From the NCBI GenBank assembly GCA_003569125.1, contig BGOG01000015.1, positions 1 to 49,024 on the forward strand: a DNA stretch of 49,024 nucleotides. Reading direction: 5' to 3'. The notes under the pieces are model-generated. The model did not search any database. It worked only from the letters and a program-made list of their open reading frames with translations, and was not told the origin of the DNA. Source of the stretch: Acidimicrobiaceae bacterium. Its GTDB lineage: Bacteria > Actinomycetota > Acidimicrobiia > Acidimicrobiales > Ilumatobacteraceae. Positions 24,276 to 32,510 of the stretch are shown here, piece after piece (the stretch's first letter is position 1; the number at the start of each line of letters is the position of its first letter). The position numbers were made by a program, and so were the translations under genes.

Positions 24276-25655
24276 ATGAATGAAAATATAGAACAAGACA
24301 GTGGCTTTCGAGCCCCGATTGGGAGACGTAAGTTTCTCGCGTTGAGTGGTGGCGGAATCGCAGCAGCGATTCTTGCTGCATGTTCAAAGTCAGACAGCGC
24401 AACTACAGACACGACTGCAACTGCAGAAACGACTGCACCTGCCACAGGCATCACTGGTGGAGGTGGCGCTGACGGCACCATCAAAATTGGTTACGTTTCG
24501 CCAGCGACAGGTCCACTTGCAGCATTCGCTTCGGCAGATGCATTCATTTTCGAGGGAATTAAAACATTCCTTGCCGATGGACTTCGTGTTGGTGGCAAGT
24601 CATACAAAGTAGAAATCCTCTCCGAGGACTCTGAGTCTGATCCAACAAAGGCGGCTGCTAAGGCTGGCAAGTTGATCACCGAAGACGGAATTGACTTGAT
24701 GCTTGTAGGTAATACTCCAGACACAACCAACCCAGTATCAGATCAGTGTGAAGCAAACGGCGTGCCTTGTATTTCAAGTATCGCACCATGGCAAGCATGG
24801 TTCATCGGTCGAGGTGGAAAGCCAGGAGAGACAACTTTCAACTGGACATACCACTTCTTCTGGGGTCTTGAAGACATCATTCCACAATTCATTTCAATGT
24901 GGAGTTCACTTGACACCAACAAGTCAGTAGGCGGATTGTTCCCGAATGATGGTGACGGAAACGTATGGGGAGATACCACAGTTGGTTTCCCTCCAGCGGT
25001 AACTGCTGCAGGTTTCACATTGACCGATCCAGGTCGATACGAAAACCTCAACCAAGACTTCACAGCACAAATTGCTGCGTTCAAGAAAGCGAAAGCTGAA
25101 ATTATCACTGGCGTAGTGATTCCTCCAGATTTCCCAACTTTCTGGAAGCAAGCAAAACAACAAGGCTTCGTGCCAAAGGCTGCATCGATCGGAAAAGCAT
25201 TGCTCTTCCCAGAATCGATTCAGGCGCTTGGCAAAGATGGAATTGGTCTCTCATCTGAAGTTTGGTGGAGTCCAAATCATCCTTATTCAAGCTCGCTGAC
25301 TGGTGCGTCTGCAAAAGAAGTCGCAGATGCCTACACAGCCTCAAGTGGTGCACAGTGGACACAACCAATCGGTTTTGCTCACGCATTGTTTGAAGTTGCA
25401 ATTGCGGCACTTGTTGCAGCGGGTAGCACCGATAAGACTGCTGTTCGCGATGCAATCAAGACAATGAAAATTGATACCATCGTCGGAACAGTCGACTTCA
25501 CAAGTGGACCAATTCCAAACGTTGCTAAGACAGCGTTGTGTGGCGGTCAATGGCGCGAAGCAGATACTCCAACCGGTTATGACCTCGTGATTGTTGATAA
25601 CAGCCTCAATCCTGGTGTGCCAACTGGTGGAACTATTGAGCCAATCACGGCATAG
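24276..25655 (+). CDS. livK: Branched-chain/aromatic ABC importer substrate-binding lipoprotein (HAAT family)
   Basis: This is a 459-residue periplasmic-type binding protein of the LivK superfamily. The N-terminus has both a Tat motif (GRRKFLALSGG, residues 14-24) and a lipobox (ILAAC, about 33-37), then a Ser/Thr/Ala linker. That suggests a Tat-exported lipoprotein (seen; export route inferred). The mature part shows 'GTIKIGYVSPATGPLAAFAS' and 'VEILSEDSESDPTKAA', the usual start of family I binding lobes. It heads a five-gene importer set and lies between maleylacetate reductase and thiolase, so the ligand is probably an aromatic acid or related catabolic substrate rather than leucine. The 65 bases upstream are AT-rich and may hold an internal promoter; GGGAGAG is the ribosome binding site. 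Confidence 0.9.
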   Translation: MNENIEQDSGFRAPIGRRKFLALSGGGIAAAILAACSKSDSATTDTTATAETTAPATGITGGGGADGTIKIGYVSPATGPLAAFASADAFIFEGIKTFLADGLRVGGKSYKVEILSEDSESDPTKAAAKAGKLITEDGIDLMLVGNTPDTTNPVSDQCEANGVPCISSIAPWQAWFIGRGGKPGETTFNWTYHFFWGLEDIIPQFISMWSSLDTNKSVGGLFPNDGDGNVWGDTTVGFPPAVTAAGFTLTDPGRYENLNQDFTAQIAAFKKAKAEIITGVVIPPDFPTFWKQAKQQGFVPKAASIGKALLFPESIQALGKDGIGLSSEVWWSPNHPYSSSLTGASAKEVADAYTASSGAQWTQPIGFAHALFEVAIAALVAAGSTDKTAVRDAIKTMKIDTIVGTVDFTSGPIPNVAKTALCGGQWREADTPTGYDLVIVDNSLNPGVPTGGTIEPITA

Positions 25656-25674
25656 ATAGCGGAGAATAAAAGAA

Positions 25675-26400
25675 GTGACAGAGTTACTTGAACTTGTGGG
25701 GGTTTCGAAGCAATTCGGAACCCTCACAGTTCTTGAAAATTTGAATGTAGCCATAAAATCGGGTTCAGCGTTGGGTGTCGTCGGGCCAAACGGTGCTGGC
25801 AAAACCACGATGCTAAATATTCTCGCTGGAGACCTAGCACCATCTAGTGGCAGTGTGTTGTTCGAGGGCGCAGATGTCACCAGCGTGCCTAGTCATCAGC
25901 GAAGCCGCAAAGGAATCGGTCGTACGTCGCAAATTCCGAGACCATTCGAAGGTCTAACTGTTTATGAAAATATTCTTGTCGGCGCAACCTTTGGACGCGG
26001 AAAATTGCGAAAGTCAAAGACCATAAACCAAGCATGTGGTTTCGCTCTTGAAACAACTGGGATGACTTCAAAAGCAAATGTGGTTGCTGGCCAACTTACT
26101 TTGCTTGAACGAAAAAGACTTGAGTTGGCTCGAGCGCTCGCAATTGAGCCTTCGGTTTTATTGCTGGATGAAATTGCAGGCGGACTTACAGAAATGGAAG
26201 TTCACGATTTAGTTGTGACAATTAAATTAATTCGCGCAACTGGCATCACCTTAATTTGGATTGAGCACATTGTGCACGCACTGCTTGAAGTCGTAGATCA
26301 ACTTTTGGCAATTGACTATGGGCGGATGTTGATGTGTGGCGATCCGAAATCGGTTATGGCTTCACCTGAAGTGCAGAGTATCTATTTGGGTAATGAGTAG
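25675..26400 (+). CDS. livG: HAAT importer ATPase, LivG-type
   Basis: This is a 241-residue ABC ATPase. Walker A 'GPNGAGKTT' is near residue 40, Walker B 'VLLLDEIAGGLT' near 160, and the switch His is in 'LIWIEHIVHAL'. The signature position reads 'LTLLERKRLELARAL' rather than an LSGGQ-like motif. Related LivG proteins with 'LTLAGRKRLE' exist, but Glu at the glycine position is still unusual. It starts with GTG at 25675, supported by GGAG about 12 bases upstream. LivF follows 7 bases later. Confidence 0.9.
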   Translation: MTELLELVGVSKQFGTLTVLENLNVAIKSGSALGVVGPNGAGKTTMLNILAGDLAPSSGSVLFEGADVTSVPSHQRSRKGIGRTSQIPRPFEGLTVYENILVGATFGRGKLRKSKTINQACGFALETTGMTSKANVVAGQLTLLERKRLELARALAIEPSVLLLDEIAGGLTEMEVHDLVVTIKLIRATGITLIWIEHIVHALLEVVDQLLAIDYGRMLMCGDPKSVMASPEVQSIYLGNE

Positions 26401-26407
26401 TTTTTAG

Positions 26408-27118
26408 ATGTCGCTTCTTGAAGTACGAAATTTATCTGCTGGTTATGGGCAGTTTCAAGCGTTGTTCGATATTTCGTTGAATCTAAATGAAGGTGCAGCA
26501 ATCGCAGTTATCGGCGCCAATGGTGCGGGAAAGTCAACGCTATTGAAATCTATAGCCGGCGTTGTTGATGTGATCTTCGGCGAAATAATTTTTGACGGTG
26601 AATCAATTGTGAATTTGCAGCCCCACGAGCGATTGAATAGGGGAATTGCATTAGTCCCTGAGGGTCGACGAATTTTTCGAAGCCTTACAGTTGACGAAAA
26701 TCTTTCAATCGGTGCATATTCTCGACGGCAGGGAGTATGGAATCGTGAGCTTGTTTACGAGGTGTTTCCGATGTTGGCAAAACTTACTGATCGACGTGCC
26801 GACAATCTCTCTGGGGGTGAGCAACAAGCTTTGGCAATTGGTCGTGCGCTAATGAGCAATCCACGGCTGCTTTTGCTTGACGAAGTTTCTCTCGGCCTTG
26901 CCCCGATAGTTGTAAAAAAACTCTACGAAATTCTTCCAAGAATTCGTGCAACTGGATGCTCTCTAATTTATGTTGAGCAAGACACGAATCAAGCTCTATC
27001 AGCGAGCGAATATGCATACTGTTTGCTCGAGGGTCAAGTTTCGCTAGAAGGCAAACCTTCTGATCTTTCACGAGAGCAAATTGCGTCCGCGTATTTTGGG
27101 ATTGGTGTCAACAAGTGA
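26408..27118 (+). CDS. livF: HAAT importer ATPase, LivF-type
   Basis: This is a 236-residue ABC ATPase partner of LivG. Walker A 'GANGAGKST', LivF-specific 'GIALVPEGRRIFRSLTVDENL', signature 'LSGGEQQALAIGRAL', Walker B 'LLLLDEVSLGLAP', and 'IYVEQDTNQAL' as the LivF form of the switch region (Gln-rich, His replaced as in the family). Its stop overlaps the LivH start (GTGA). It supplies ATP hydrolysis for the importer together with LivG. Confidence 0.92.
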   Translation: MSLLEVRNLSAGYGQFQALFDISLNLNEGAAIAVIGANGAGKSTLLKSIAGVVDVIFGEIIFDGESIVNLQPHERLNRGIALVPEGRRIFRSLTVDENLSIGAYSRRQGVWNRELVYEVFPMLAKLTDRRADNLSGGEQQALAIGRALMSNPRLLLLDEVSLGLAPIVVKKLYEILPRIRATGCSLIYVEQDTNQALSASEYAYCLLEGQVSLEGKPSDLSREQIASAYFGIGVNK

Positions 27119-27987
27119 ATTGGTTTAATGCGATAATTCAAGGAGTTTTAGTTGGCGGACTTTATGCAATGTATGCGACCGGGCTTTCGGTTTCATTTGG
27201 TGTAATGCGACTTGTCAACTTGGCACATGGAGATCTTGCCGTCGGGTCAGCATTTATTGCATCTACTTTTTGTCTAGCAACTGGGCTCAGTCCATTTTTG
27301 GCGATTTTTGTGGTTCTGCCGTTATCCGCACTTGTCGGTATTGGATTACAAGTTGCGGTTTTCAATCGTGTCGTTGGCGTGGATCCGTCGTATCAAATAG
27401 TTGCAACTTTCGGATTGTCAATTGCGATACAGAACGTTTTACTGCAGCAATATGCGGCGAATCCAAGAGCATTGAATATTGGAGAATTCGGCAATCGGTC
27501 TCTCAAATTGGTTGGGGACGATGTCGTGATTGGGCTGTTTCCGCTAAGTCGATTTGTAGTTGCAGTTTTGGTTTTGGTTTTACTCTCGCTATTCATTGGT
27601 AGAACCAGAATTGGCAGAGCGTTTCGAGCGACATCAGATGACCCGGATATCGCCCGACTGATGGGGGTAAACATTCGCTCTATTTATGCGGTCGCTTTTG
27701 CAATCGCCGTTACAACGGTGGCGCTCGCTGGCATTTTCAACGGCATGCAGACGCAGTTTTCTGCAGCCGACGGCCCAGCACTCCTTATATATGCATTTGA
27801 ATCAGTCATTATCGGAGGTCTCGGATCGCTCTGGGGAACCCTCTGCGGTGGAATAATTCTCGGAATCGCACAGACAATCGGTGCCGAGATCGACCCAGGT
27901 TGGAAGCAACTAATCGGTCATCTTGTCTTCTTGATCGTATTGCTAGTACGTCCAATGGGAATTTTCGGGAAAGACGAACTTCGATGA
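27115..27987 (+). CDS. livH: HAAT importer permease, LivH-type
   Basis: This is a 290-residue integral membrane permease. Typical features: 'IIQGVLVGGLYAMYATGLSV' (first helix), 'FGVMRLVNLAHGDL', 'RAFRATSDDPDIARLMGVN' (the cytoplasmic EAA-like coupling loop) and 'YAFESVIIGGLGSLWGTLCG'. About eight hydrophobic segments are visible. It begins with GTG overlapping livF by four bases and ends overlapping livM (ATGA). Confidence 0.92.
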   Translation: MNWFNAIIQGVLVGGLYAMYATGLSVSFGVMRLVNLAHGDLAVGSAFIASTFCLATGLSPFLAIFVVLPLSALVGIGLQVAVFNRVVGVDPSYQIVATFGLSIAIQNVLLQQYAANPRALNIGEFGNRSLKLVGDDVVIGLFPLSRFVVAVLVLVLLSLFIGRTRIGRAFRATSDDPDIARLMGVNIRSIYAVAFAIAVTTVALAGIFNGMQTQFSAADGPALLIYAFESVIIGGLGSLWGTLCGGIILGIAQTIGAEIDPGWKQLIGHLVFLIVLLVRPMGIFGKDELR

Positions 27988-29030
27988 CAAGCATTCAAGA
28001 ATTCAGCGTTAGTCGCACCACGGTTACGAGTCGAATCTGTCAGTCAGTACTTTTGATCTGTGTTTTTTGGATGCTGTTTATTGCATCAGGTGACAACAAA
28101 GCATCGCAAGGGAAAATAATTGATCTTTGTGTTTTTATCGTTCTTGCATCTATGTGGAACCTGTTGACAGGCTTTAGTGGATTAATTTCGATTGGGCAGC
28201 AGGCCTTTGTCGGACTTGGTGCATATTCACTCATTGTGCTGGCAAATGGAGTTGGAATTAATATTTATTTAGCCGTCATTCCATCGGCGATCATTGTTGC
28301 AATAATTTCCATTCCGCTGGGTTTAGTTGCGTTTAGATTGCGTGGTGGATATTTCGCCATTGGTACTTGGGTAATTGCTGAAGTTGTCAGGCTGATTGTA
28401 AAAAATAATCAAAGCTCTGTCATTGGGGCGGGTACAGGTACCAGCCTTGAAGTACCAGAGTCACTTAAGAGCGGTCGATATCAGGTGACAACTTTTATTG
28501 CGATTGCAGTAGCTGTTGTATCAGTGGTTTTTGTCTATCTCTTTTTGCGAAGTCGCTTTGGTTTGGCACTTCAATCAGTTCGCGATAACGAAACTGGGGC
28601 AAGGTCGCTAGGTGTTGACTCTTATCGTGTTCGATTTGTCGTTTATATAGTTGCATCATTTTTCACATCATTAGCAGCAGCAACGTATTACATCAAGGGA
28701 TTAAGTGTGCAACCAGACGCGGCATTCAATATTGGTTCTTGGACAGCCCCAATAATTGTGATGGTAGTGATAGGCGGCATCGGCACGATTGAAGGACCGA
28801 TCATCGGCGCAGTTCTTTACTATTTGGTTCGTGACTTTGTGAGCAAGAACGAATTTTTCTCAGACCCAACTTTCTTGATTCTGACTGGCGTCGTTGCGTT
28901 AATTTTTGCTCTTTTCGTTAAAGGTGGGATCTGGGGTTTGCTACTTAAAAAGTTTCCAAAACTAACTATCTTCCCTGTTAAACGTCGTTTACATATTCAA
29001 AATTTCGAATTTGATCAGAGGGGTAATTAA
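27984..29030 (+). CDS. livM: HAAT importer permease, LivM-type
   Basis: This is a 348-residue second permease subunit. Seen: 'ASMWNLLTGFSGLISIGQQA', 'GLGAYSLIVLANGVGIN', the coupling loop 'LALQSVRDNETGARSLGVDS', and 'IVMVVIGGIGTIEGPIIGAV'. The ATG at 27984 overlaps the LivH stop; the protein begins with a short cytoplasmic leader before the first helix. The thiolase gene starts 3 bases after its stop, tying transport and catabolism into one transcript. Confidence 0.92.
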   Translation: MTSIQEFSVSRTTVTSRICQSVLLICVFWMLFIASGDNKASQGKIIDLCVFIVLASMWNLLTGFSGLISIGQQAFVGLGAYSLIVLANGVGINIYLAVIPSAIIVAIISIPLGLVAFRLRGGYFAIGTWVIAEVVRLIVKNNQSSVIGAGTGTSLEVPESLKSGRYQVTTFIAIAVAVVSVVFVYLFLRSRFGLALQSVRDNETGARSLGVDSYRVRFVVYIVASFFTSLAAATYYIKGLSVQPDAAFNIGSWTAPIIVMVVIGGIGTIEGPIIGAVLYYLVRDFVSKNEFFSDPTFLILTGVVALIFALFVKGGIWGLLLKKFPKLTIFPVKRRLHIQNFEFDQRGN

Positions 29031-29033
29031 GTC

Positions 29034-30239
29034 ATGGCTAATTCTGCAATACAAGACGTTTTTATAGTCGATGCCGTTCGAACACCGATCGGCAAATTGG
29101 GTGGGGCACTATCTGGGGTTCGCGCCGATGATCTTGCGGCACACGCTGTCAAATCAATAGTTGCACGAAATCAAAATTTGGATCCTGTCGACATTGACGA
29201 GGTCTATTTTGGTGATGCAAATGGCGCAGGCGAAGATAATCGAAACGTTGCTCGAATGGCCGTTCTGCTGTCTGGCCTTCCAACAACAGTGCCAGGTGCG
29301 ACAGTTAATCGATTGTGCGGGTCGGGTTTAGAGTCAGTTTTTAGTGGTTCTCGCGCAATTAGTGTAGGCGAAGTTGACGTTGTGATCGCAGGGGGAGTTG
29401 AATCAATGACTCGCGCGCCATGGGTGATGCTTAAACCGTCAAAGGCATTTCCGACTTCGCACGAGCAAATGTGGAACTCAGCACTTGGGTGGCGAATGAT
29501 TAATCCAAATATGCCAGAAGCGTGGACTGTTGCACTTGGTGAAGGCGCCGAATTGCTTGCTGATAAATATTCAATAACGAGAGATGAGCAAGACCAATTC
29601 GCTGCAGAATCTCACGCTAAAGCATCTGTTGCTTGGGATTCAGGCTTTTTCGCAAAAGAAGTAGTTGCCTATCCCAATGTCGAACTTGCGTGCGATGAAT
29701 GCATTCGCACTGACAGCACAGTAGAAAAGCTTTCTAGTTTAAAGCCAGTATTTCGCAAAGGCGGCACTGTTACCGCCGGTAATTCTTCGCCAATGAACGA
29801 TGGCTCAGCAGCAACATTGCTGATGTCGAGTGCGGCATTAAATCGAACCGAGGCGAAACCGCTTGCTCGAATAGTTTCAAGGGCAACCGCCGGAGTCGAG
29901 CCGCAACTTTATGGAGTTGGTCCAGTTGAGGCTGCACAAAAAGCGTTGGCACTTGCAGGCCTTACTTGGGATGATATTGACAGTGTTGAACTTAACGAAG
30001 CCTTTGCGGCACAAAGTTTGGCGTGTTTACGCTCGTGGCCAGAGCTTGATAAAAGTAAGGTCAACCCACAAGGTGGTGCGATAGCGATCGGTCATCCACT
30101 TGGTTGCTCAGGTGTTCGTATTCTCTCGACGCTTGTTCATAATTTACAACGCACAGGTGGCCGCTACGGATTAGCCGCCATGTGCATTGGCGTTGGTCAA
30201 GGAATCGCAATTGTTATTGAAAATAATTCATCAAAGTAG
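29034..30239 (+). CDS. pcaF: 3-oxoadipyl-CoA/acetyl-CoA thiolase (PcaF-type)
   Basis: This is a 401-residue thiolase that would cleave 3-oxoadipyl-CoA to acetyl-CoA and succinyl-CoA, the last step of the pathway. The catalytic residues are all present: acyl-accepting Cys95 in '[12 protein letters not shown]', His354 in '[10 protein letters not shown]' and Cys384 in '[10 protein letters not shown]'. The start '[21 protein letters not shown]' and the '[17 protein letters not shown]' segment are PcaF-like. General acetyl-CoA acetyltransferases are similar; the CatIJ genes in the same operon favour 3-oxoadipyl-CoA. Confidence 0.88.
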   Translation: MANSAIQDVFIVDAVRTPIGKLGGALSGVRADDLAAHAVKSIVARNQNLDPVDIDEVYFGDANGAGEDNRNVARMAVLLSGLPTTVPGATVNRLCGSGLESVFSGSRAISVGEVDVVIAGGVESMTRAPWVMLKPSKAFPTSHEQMWNSALGWRMINPNMPEAWTVALGEGAELLADKYSITRDEQDQFAAESHAKASVAWDSGFFAKEVVAYPNVELACDECIRTDSTVEKLSSLKPVFRKGGTVTAGNSSPMNDGSAATLLMSSAALNRTEAKPLARIVSRATAGVEPQLYGVGPVEAAQKALALAGLTWDDIDSVELNEAFAAQSLACLRSWPELDKSKVNPQGGAIAIGHPLGCSGVRILSTLVHNLQRTGGRYGLAAMCIGVGQGIAIVIENNSSK

Positions 30240-30267
30240 TTCATTTAAATATTGGAGGTTTAGATTT

Positions 30268-31092
30268 ATGTCAAGTCGAATTACGCCCGCGGAACATTTA
30301 AAAGAAGTACAGAATTCTTTTGATGATTCAATGAATCCCCGGTTGGTCGAAGTTTTGCGAGCGGCAGTTAAACATTTACATGCCTTTACCGCTGAAGTTG
30401 GGCTGACACATAAAGAATGGTTTGCCGGAATAGATTTTTTAACGCAAACAGGAAAGATGTGCGATGAGGTACGTCAGGAATTCATATTGCTTTCGGACAC
30501 TCTTGGAGTTTCAATGTTGCTCGAGATGATCAACTATGCCGCTTCAGATGGGGCCACAGAGCCAACGGTGTTTGGCCCGTTTCATGTCGATGGGGCTCCA
30601 AACAGAAAAGATGGAGAATCAATTATTGACCAGATATTCCCTACTGACAGCCCGCTGGCTTTTAGCGGAACCGTTAATGATCTAAATGGAAAACCAATTG
30701 CCGGCGCATCATTAGACGTCTGGCAAGTCCAATCAAACGGACTTTATGATGTGCAGCAAGGTGCCAGTCAGCGCAATCTTCGTGGAGTTTTCAAAACTAA
30801 TGCCGATGGAAGTTTCACTATCAATACTGTGCGACCAATTGATTACACAATCCCCGATGATGGTCCTGTTGGCAAAATGCTAAGAGCCTCTGGTCGACAT
30901 CAATGGCGACCAGCACATATTCATATGGTTGTATCTGCGGATGGGTTCATCCCCGTGATTACCCATTTGTTTGATCAAGCATCAAAATATCTAGACAGCG
31001 ACGCCGTGTTTGGCGTGAGAGATTCACTCATTGTCGATATGTCAAATGGTCACTGCAACTATGACTTCGTTCTAGACTCAACTCGTGAGTGA
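30268..31092 (+). CDS. Hydroxyquinol 1,2-dioxygenase (intradiol)
   Basis: This is a 274-residue intradiol ring-cleavage enzyme using Fe(III), converting hydroxyquinol (1,2,4-trihydroxybenzene) to maleylacetate. Iron ligands are Tyr160 ('SNGLYDVQQG'), Tyr193 ('RPIDYTIPDDGPVG'), His217 and His219 ('HQWRPAHIHMVV'), with the normal spacing. The N-terminal helical dimerisation domain contains 'HKEWFAGIDFLTQTGKMCDE' and the next block 'ASDGATEPTVFGPFHVDGAP', which are typical of hydroxyquinol rather than catechol enzymes. GGAGG lies 11 bases before ATG 30268. It is the second ring-opening activity in this transcript and feeds the same maleylacetate reductase. Confidence 0.92.
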   Translation: MSSRITPAEHLKEVQNSFDDSMNPRLVEVLRAAVKHLHAFTAEVGLTHKEWFAGIDFLTQTGKMCDEVRQEFILLSDTLGVSMLLEMINYAASDGATEPTVFGPFHVDGAPNRKDGESIIDQIFPTDSPLAFSGTVNDLNGKPIAGASLDVWQVQSNGLYDVQQGASQRNLRGVFKTNADGSFTINTVRPIDYTIPDDGPVGKMLRASGRHQWRPAHIHMVVSADGFIPVITHLFDQASKYLDSDAVFGVRDSLIVDMSNGHCNYDFVLDSTRE

Positions 31093-31594
31093 AGTGCACC
31101 CTCTTGACTGTGAGGCCTGTGCGGCGATTGATGCTCTAGACGGCAAAATTGATGGAAAAATTTACAACCTAGACCACTGGAATGTTAGAAACGAACGGAG
31201 ACACTTCGCATCTTTACTAGAAAGAGAAGATCTAGTTGCTGACCGAATTACAAAGTTCGCAGGGTCACTTAATTTTATTTACATTCACGCAATCTGGTTT
31301 GGTATTTGGGTGGCACTGAATGCCGGGCTTTTTGGTGTTTCGCTTAAATTCGACGAGTTTCCGTTTGGTCTGCTGACAATGATTGTCAGCCTTGAAGCAA
31401 TTTTTTTGGCGACTTTTGTAATGGTTAGCCAAAATCGTCAGTCAGCCCGAGCAGACTTGCGGGCGCAAGTTGACTTTGAAGCGAACCTGCAATCATTAAT
31501 TTGGACAGTCCATGTTGGTCATGCACTAAATATTGACGTTAAACATGTTGGCGATTTATGTAAAGCCGCAATTGAAGAGTCCCGAAAAAATTAA
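31085..31594 (+). CDS. DUF1003 membrane protein
   Basis: This is a 169-residue protein of the DUF1003 family. The family core is clear: 'LVADRITKFAGSLNFIYIH', then helix 'IWFGIWVALNAGLFG', 'FPFGLLTMIVSLEAIFLATF' and 'SQNRQSARADLRAQVDFEAN'. Two membrane helices are expected, with cytoplasmic ends. An N-terminal part with 'DCEACAAIDALDGKIDGK' has two Cys that could bind metal (inference). GTG at 31085 overlaps the dioxygenase stop, so it is co-translated with the catabolic genes. Function is unknown. Confidence 0.85.
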   Translation: MSEVHPLDCEACAAIDALDGKIDGKIYNLDHWNVRNERRHFASLLEREDLVADRITKFAGSLNFIYIHAIWFGIWVALNAGLFGVSLKFDEFPFGLLTMIVSLEAIFLATFVMVSQNRQSARADLRAQVDFEANLQSLIWTVHVGHALNIDVKHVGDLCKAAIEESRKN

Positions 31595-31607
31595 AGGAGT
31601 TTTACGC

Positions 31608-32510
31608 GTGCGATTTGACGAGCAGCTAGAAAGTTTCAAACAAGACGGCACGTTGTCGGCTGAGCAGGCCGAGTTGCTGCGCACCGCAACCAGGTTTCCA
31701 CTCAACTCAACCGAACTTCTTTCGATACTTGGTGGACTTTTCGTGCTATTTGGCATCGTCTGGCTGATTGGTCCGCTGTTCGGTGATCTAAGCCAACTCT
31801 TAGTAGCCGCAATTTTGTATCTGATTTTCGCGTTATTGTCCGTCGCAACAAAATCGCTTTCAAAGAAACCTCAACTCAAAAACTTGGCTGAGGTTATAGA
31901 AGTTTTGGCAGTCACAAGTTTTTCGATTGCGACAGGGTTTTTGGTTGCACAAACTGATGCAAAGTCTGAAGTCTCGGCTCTTGTTGCATCTCTCCCTGCA
32001 CTCTTCTACGGATGGCGAAGGTCAAAGGAGAGCAGGTTTTCTGGTTCAACCACTTTGGCGACCAGTGCACTGATCGCGACTCTGTCTGGGCTTGCGACCA
32101 TTGATCAGAACTCAAATGCTGCCGGCGCGAGTTTGACACTTGTTGGCGCAGTCTTGCTCTGGTGGGCCGAGCAAACCACTGTAAAAAGCAAATTTGTTTT
32201 ACGGCTATTGGCGACTTCAATCGTCGTTGTGGGTGGATTCACTACGTTCTCGTTGTTCGCCAACGACATAGTTGATTCTGGAATCTCTTTGATTTTCGCA
32301 GTCGTACTATTTGGCTACGGCATAAAAAAGATGTACGTCGAAGTTATTGCCATTGCCGGATTTGGTTTGTTGGTATCAGAATTTAGATTCGTAACATCTA
32401 TCACGGATGATTCAGGTCTGCAAGGCTTAACGACTTTGGTCGTGGGTGTGGTAATTCTGTTGTTTGCTCTTCGCAAACTACGTAGTTCTAGAACTAAACC
32501 CTTAAATTAA
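31608..32510 (+). CDS. DUF2157-like multi-pass membrane protein
   Basis: This is a 300-residue protein with a short soluble start ('VRFDEQLESFKQDGTLSAEQ', then 'AELLRT') followed by some eight or nine hydrophobic segments, the layout of DUF2157 membrane proteins. The GTG at 31608 is chosen because AAAGGAG lies 9 bases upstream, overlapping the DUF1003 stop. It is probably the last gene of the long operon and overlaps the convergent MFS gene by 9 bases. No catalytic motif is seen. Confidence 0.7.
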   Translation: MRFDEQLESFKQDGTLSAEQAELLRTATRFPLNSTELLSILGGLFVLFGIVWLIGPLFGDLSQLLVAAILYLIFALLSVATKSLSKKPQLKNLAEVIEVLAVTSFSIATGFLVAQTDAKSEVSALVASLPALFYGWRRSKESRFSGSTTLATSALIATLSGLATIDQNSNAAGASLTLVGAVLLWWAEQTTVKSKFVLRLLATSIVVVGGFTTFSLFANDIVDSGISLIFAVVLFGYGIKKMYVEVIAIAGFGLLVSEFRFVTSITDDSGLQGLTTLVVGVVILLFALRKLRSSRTKPLN

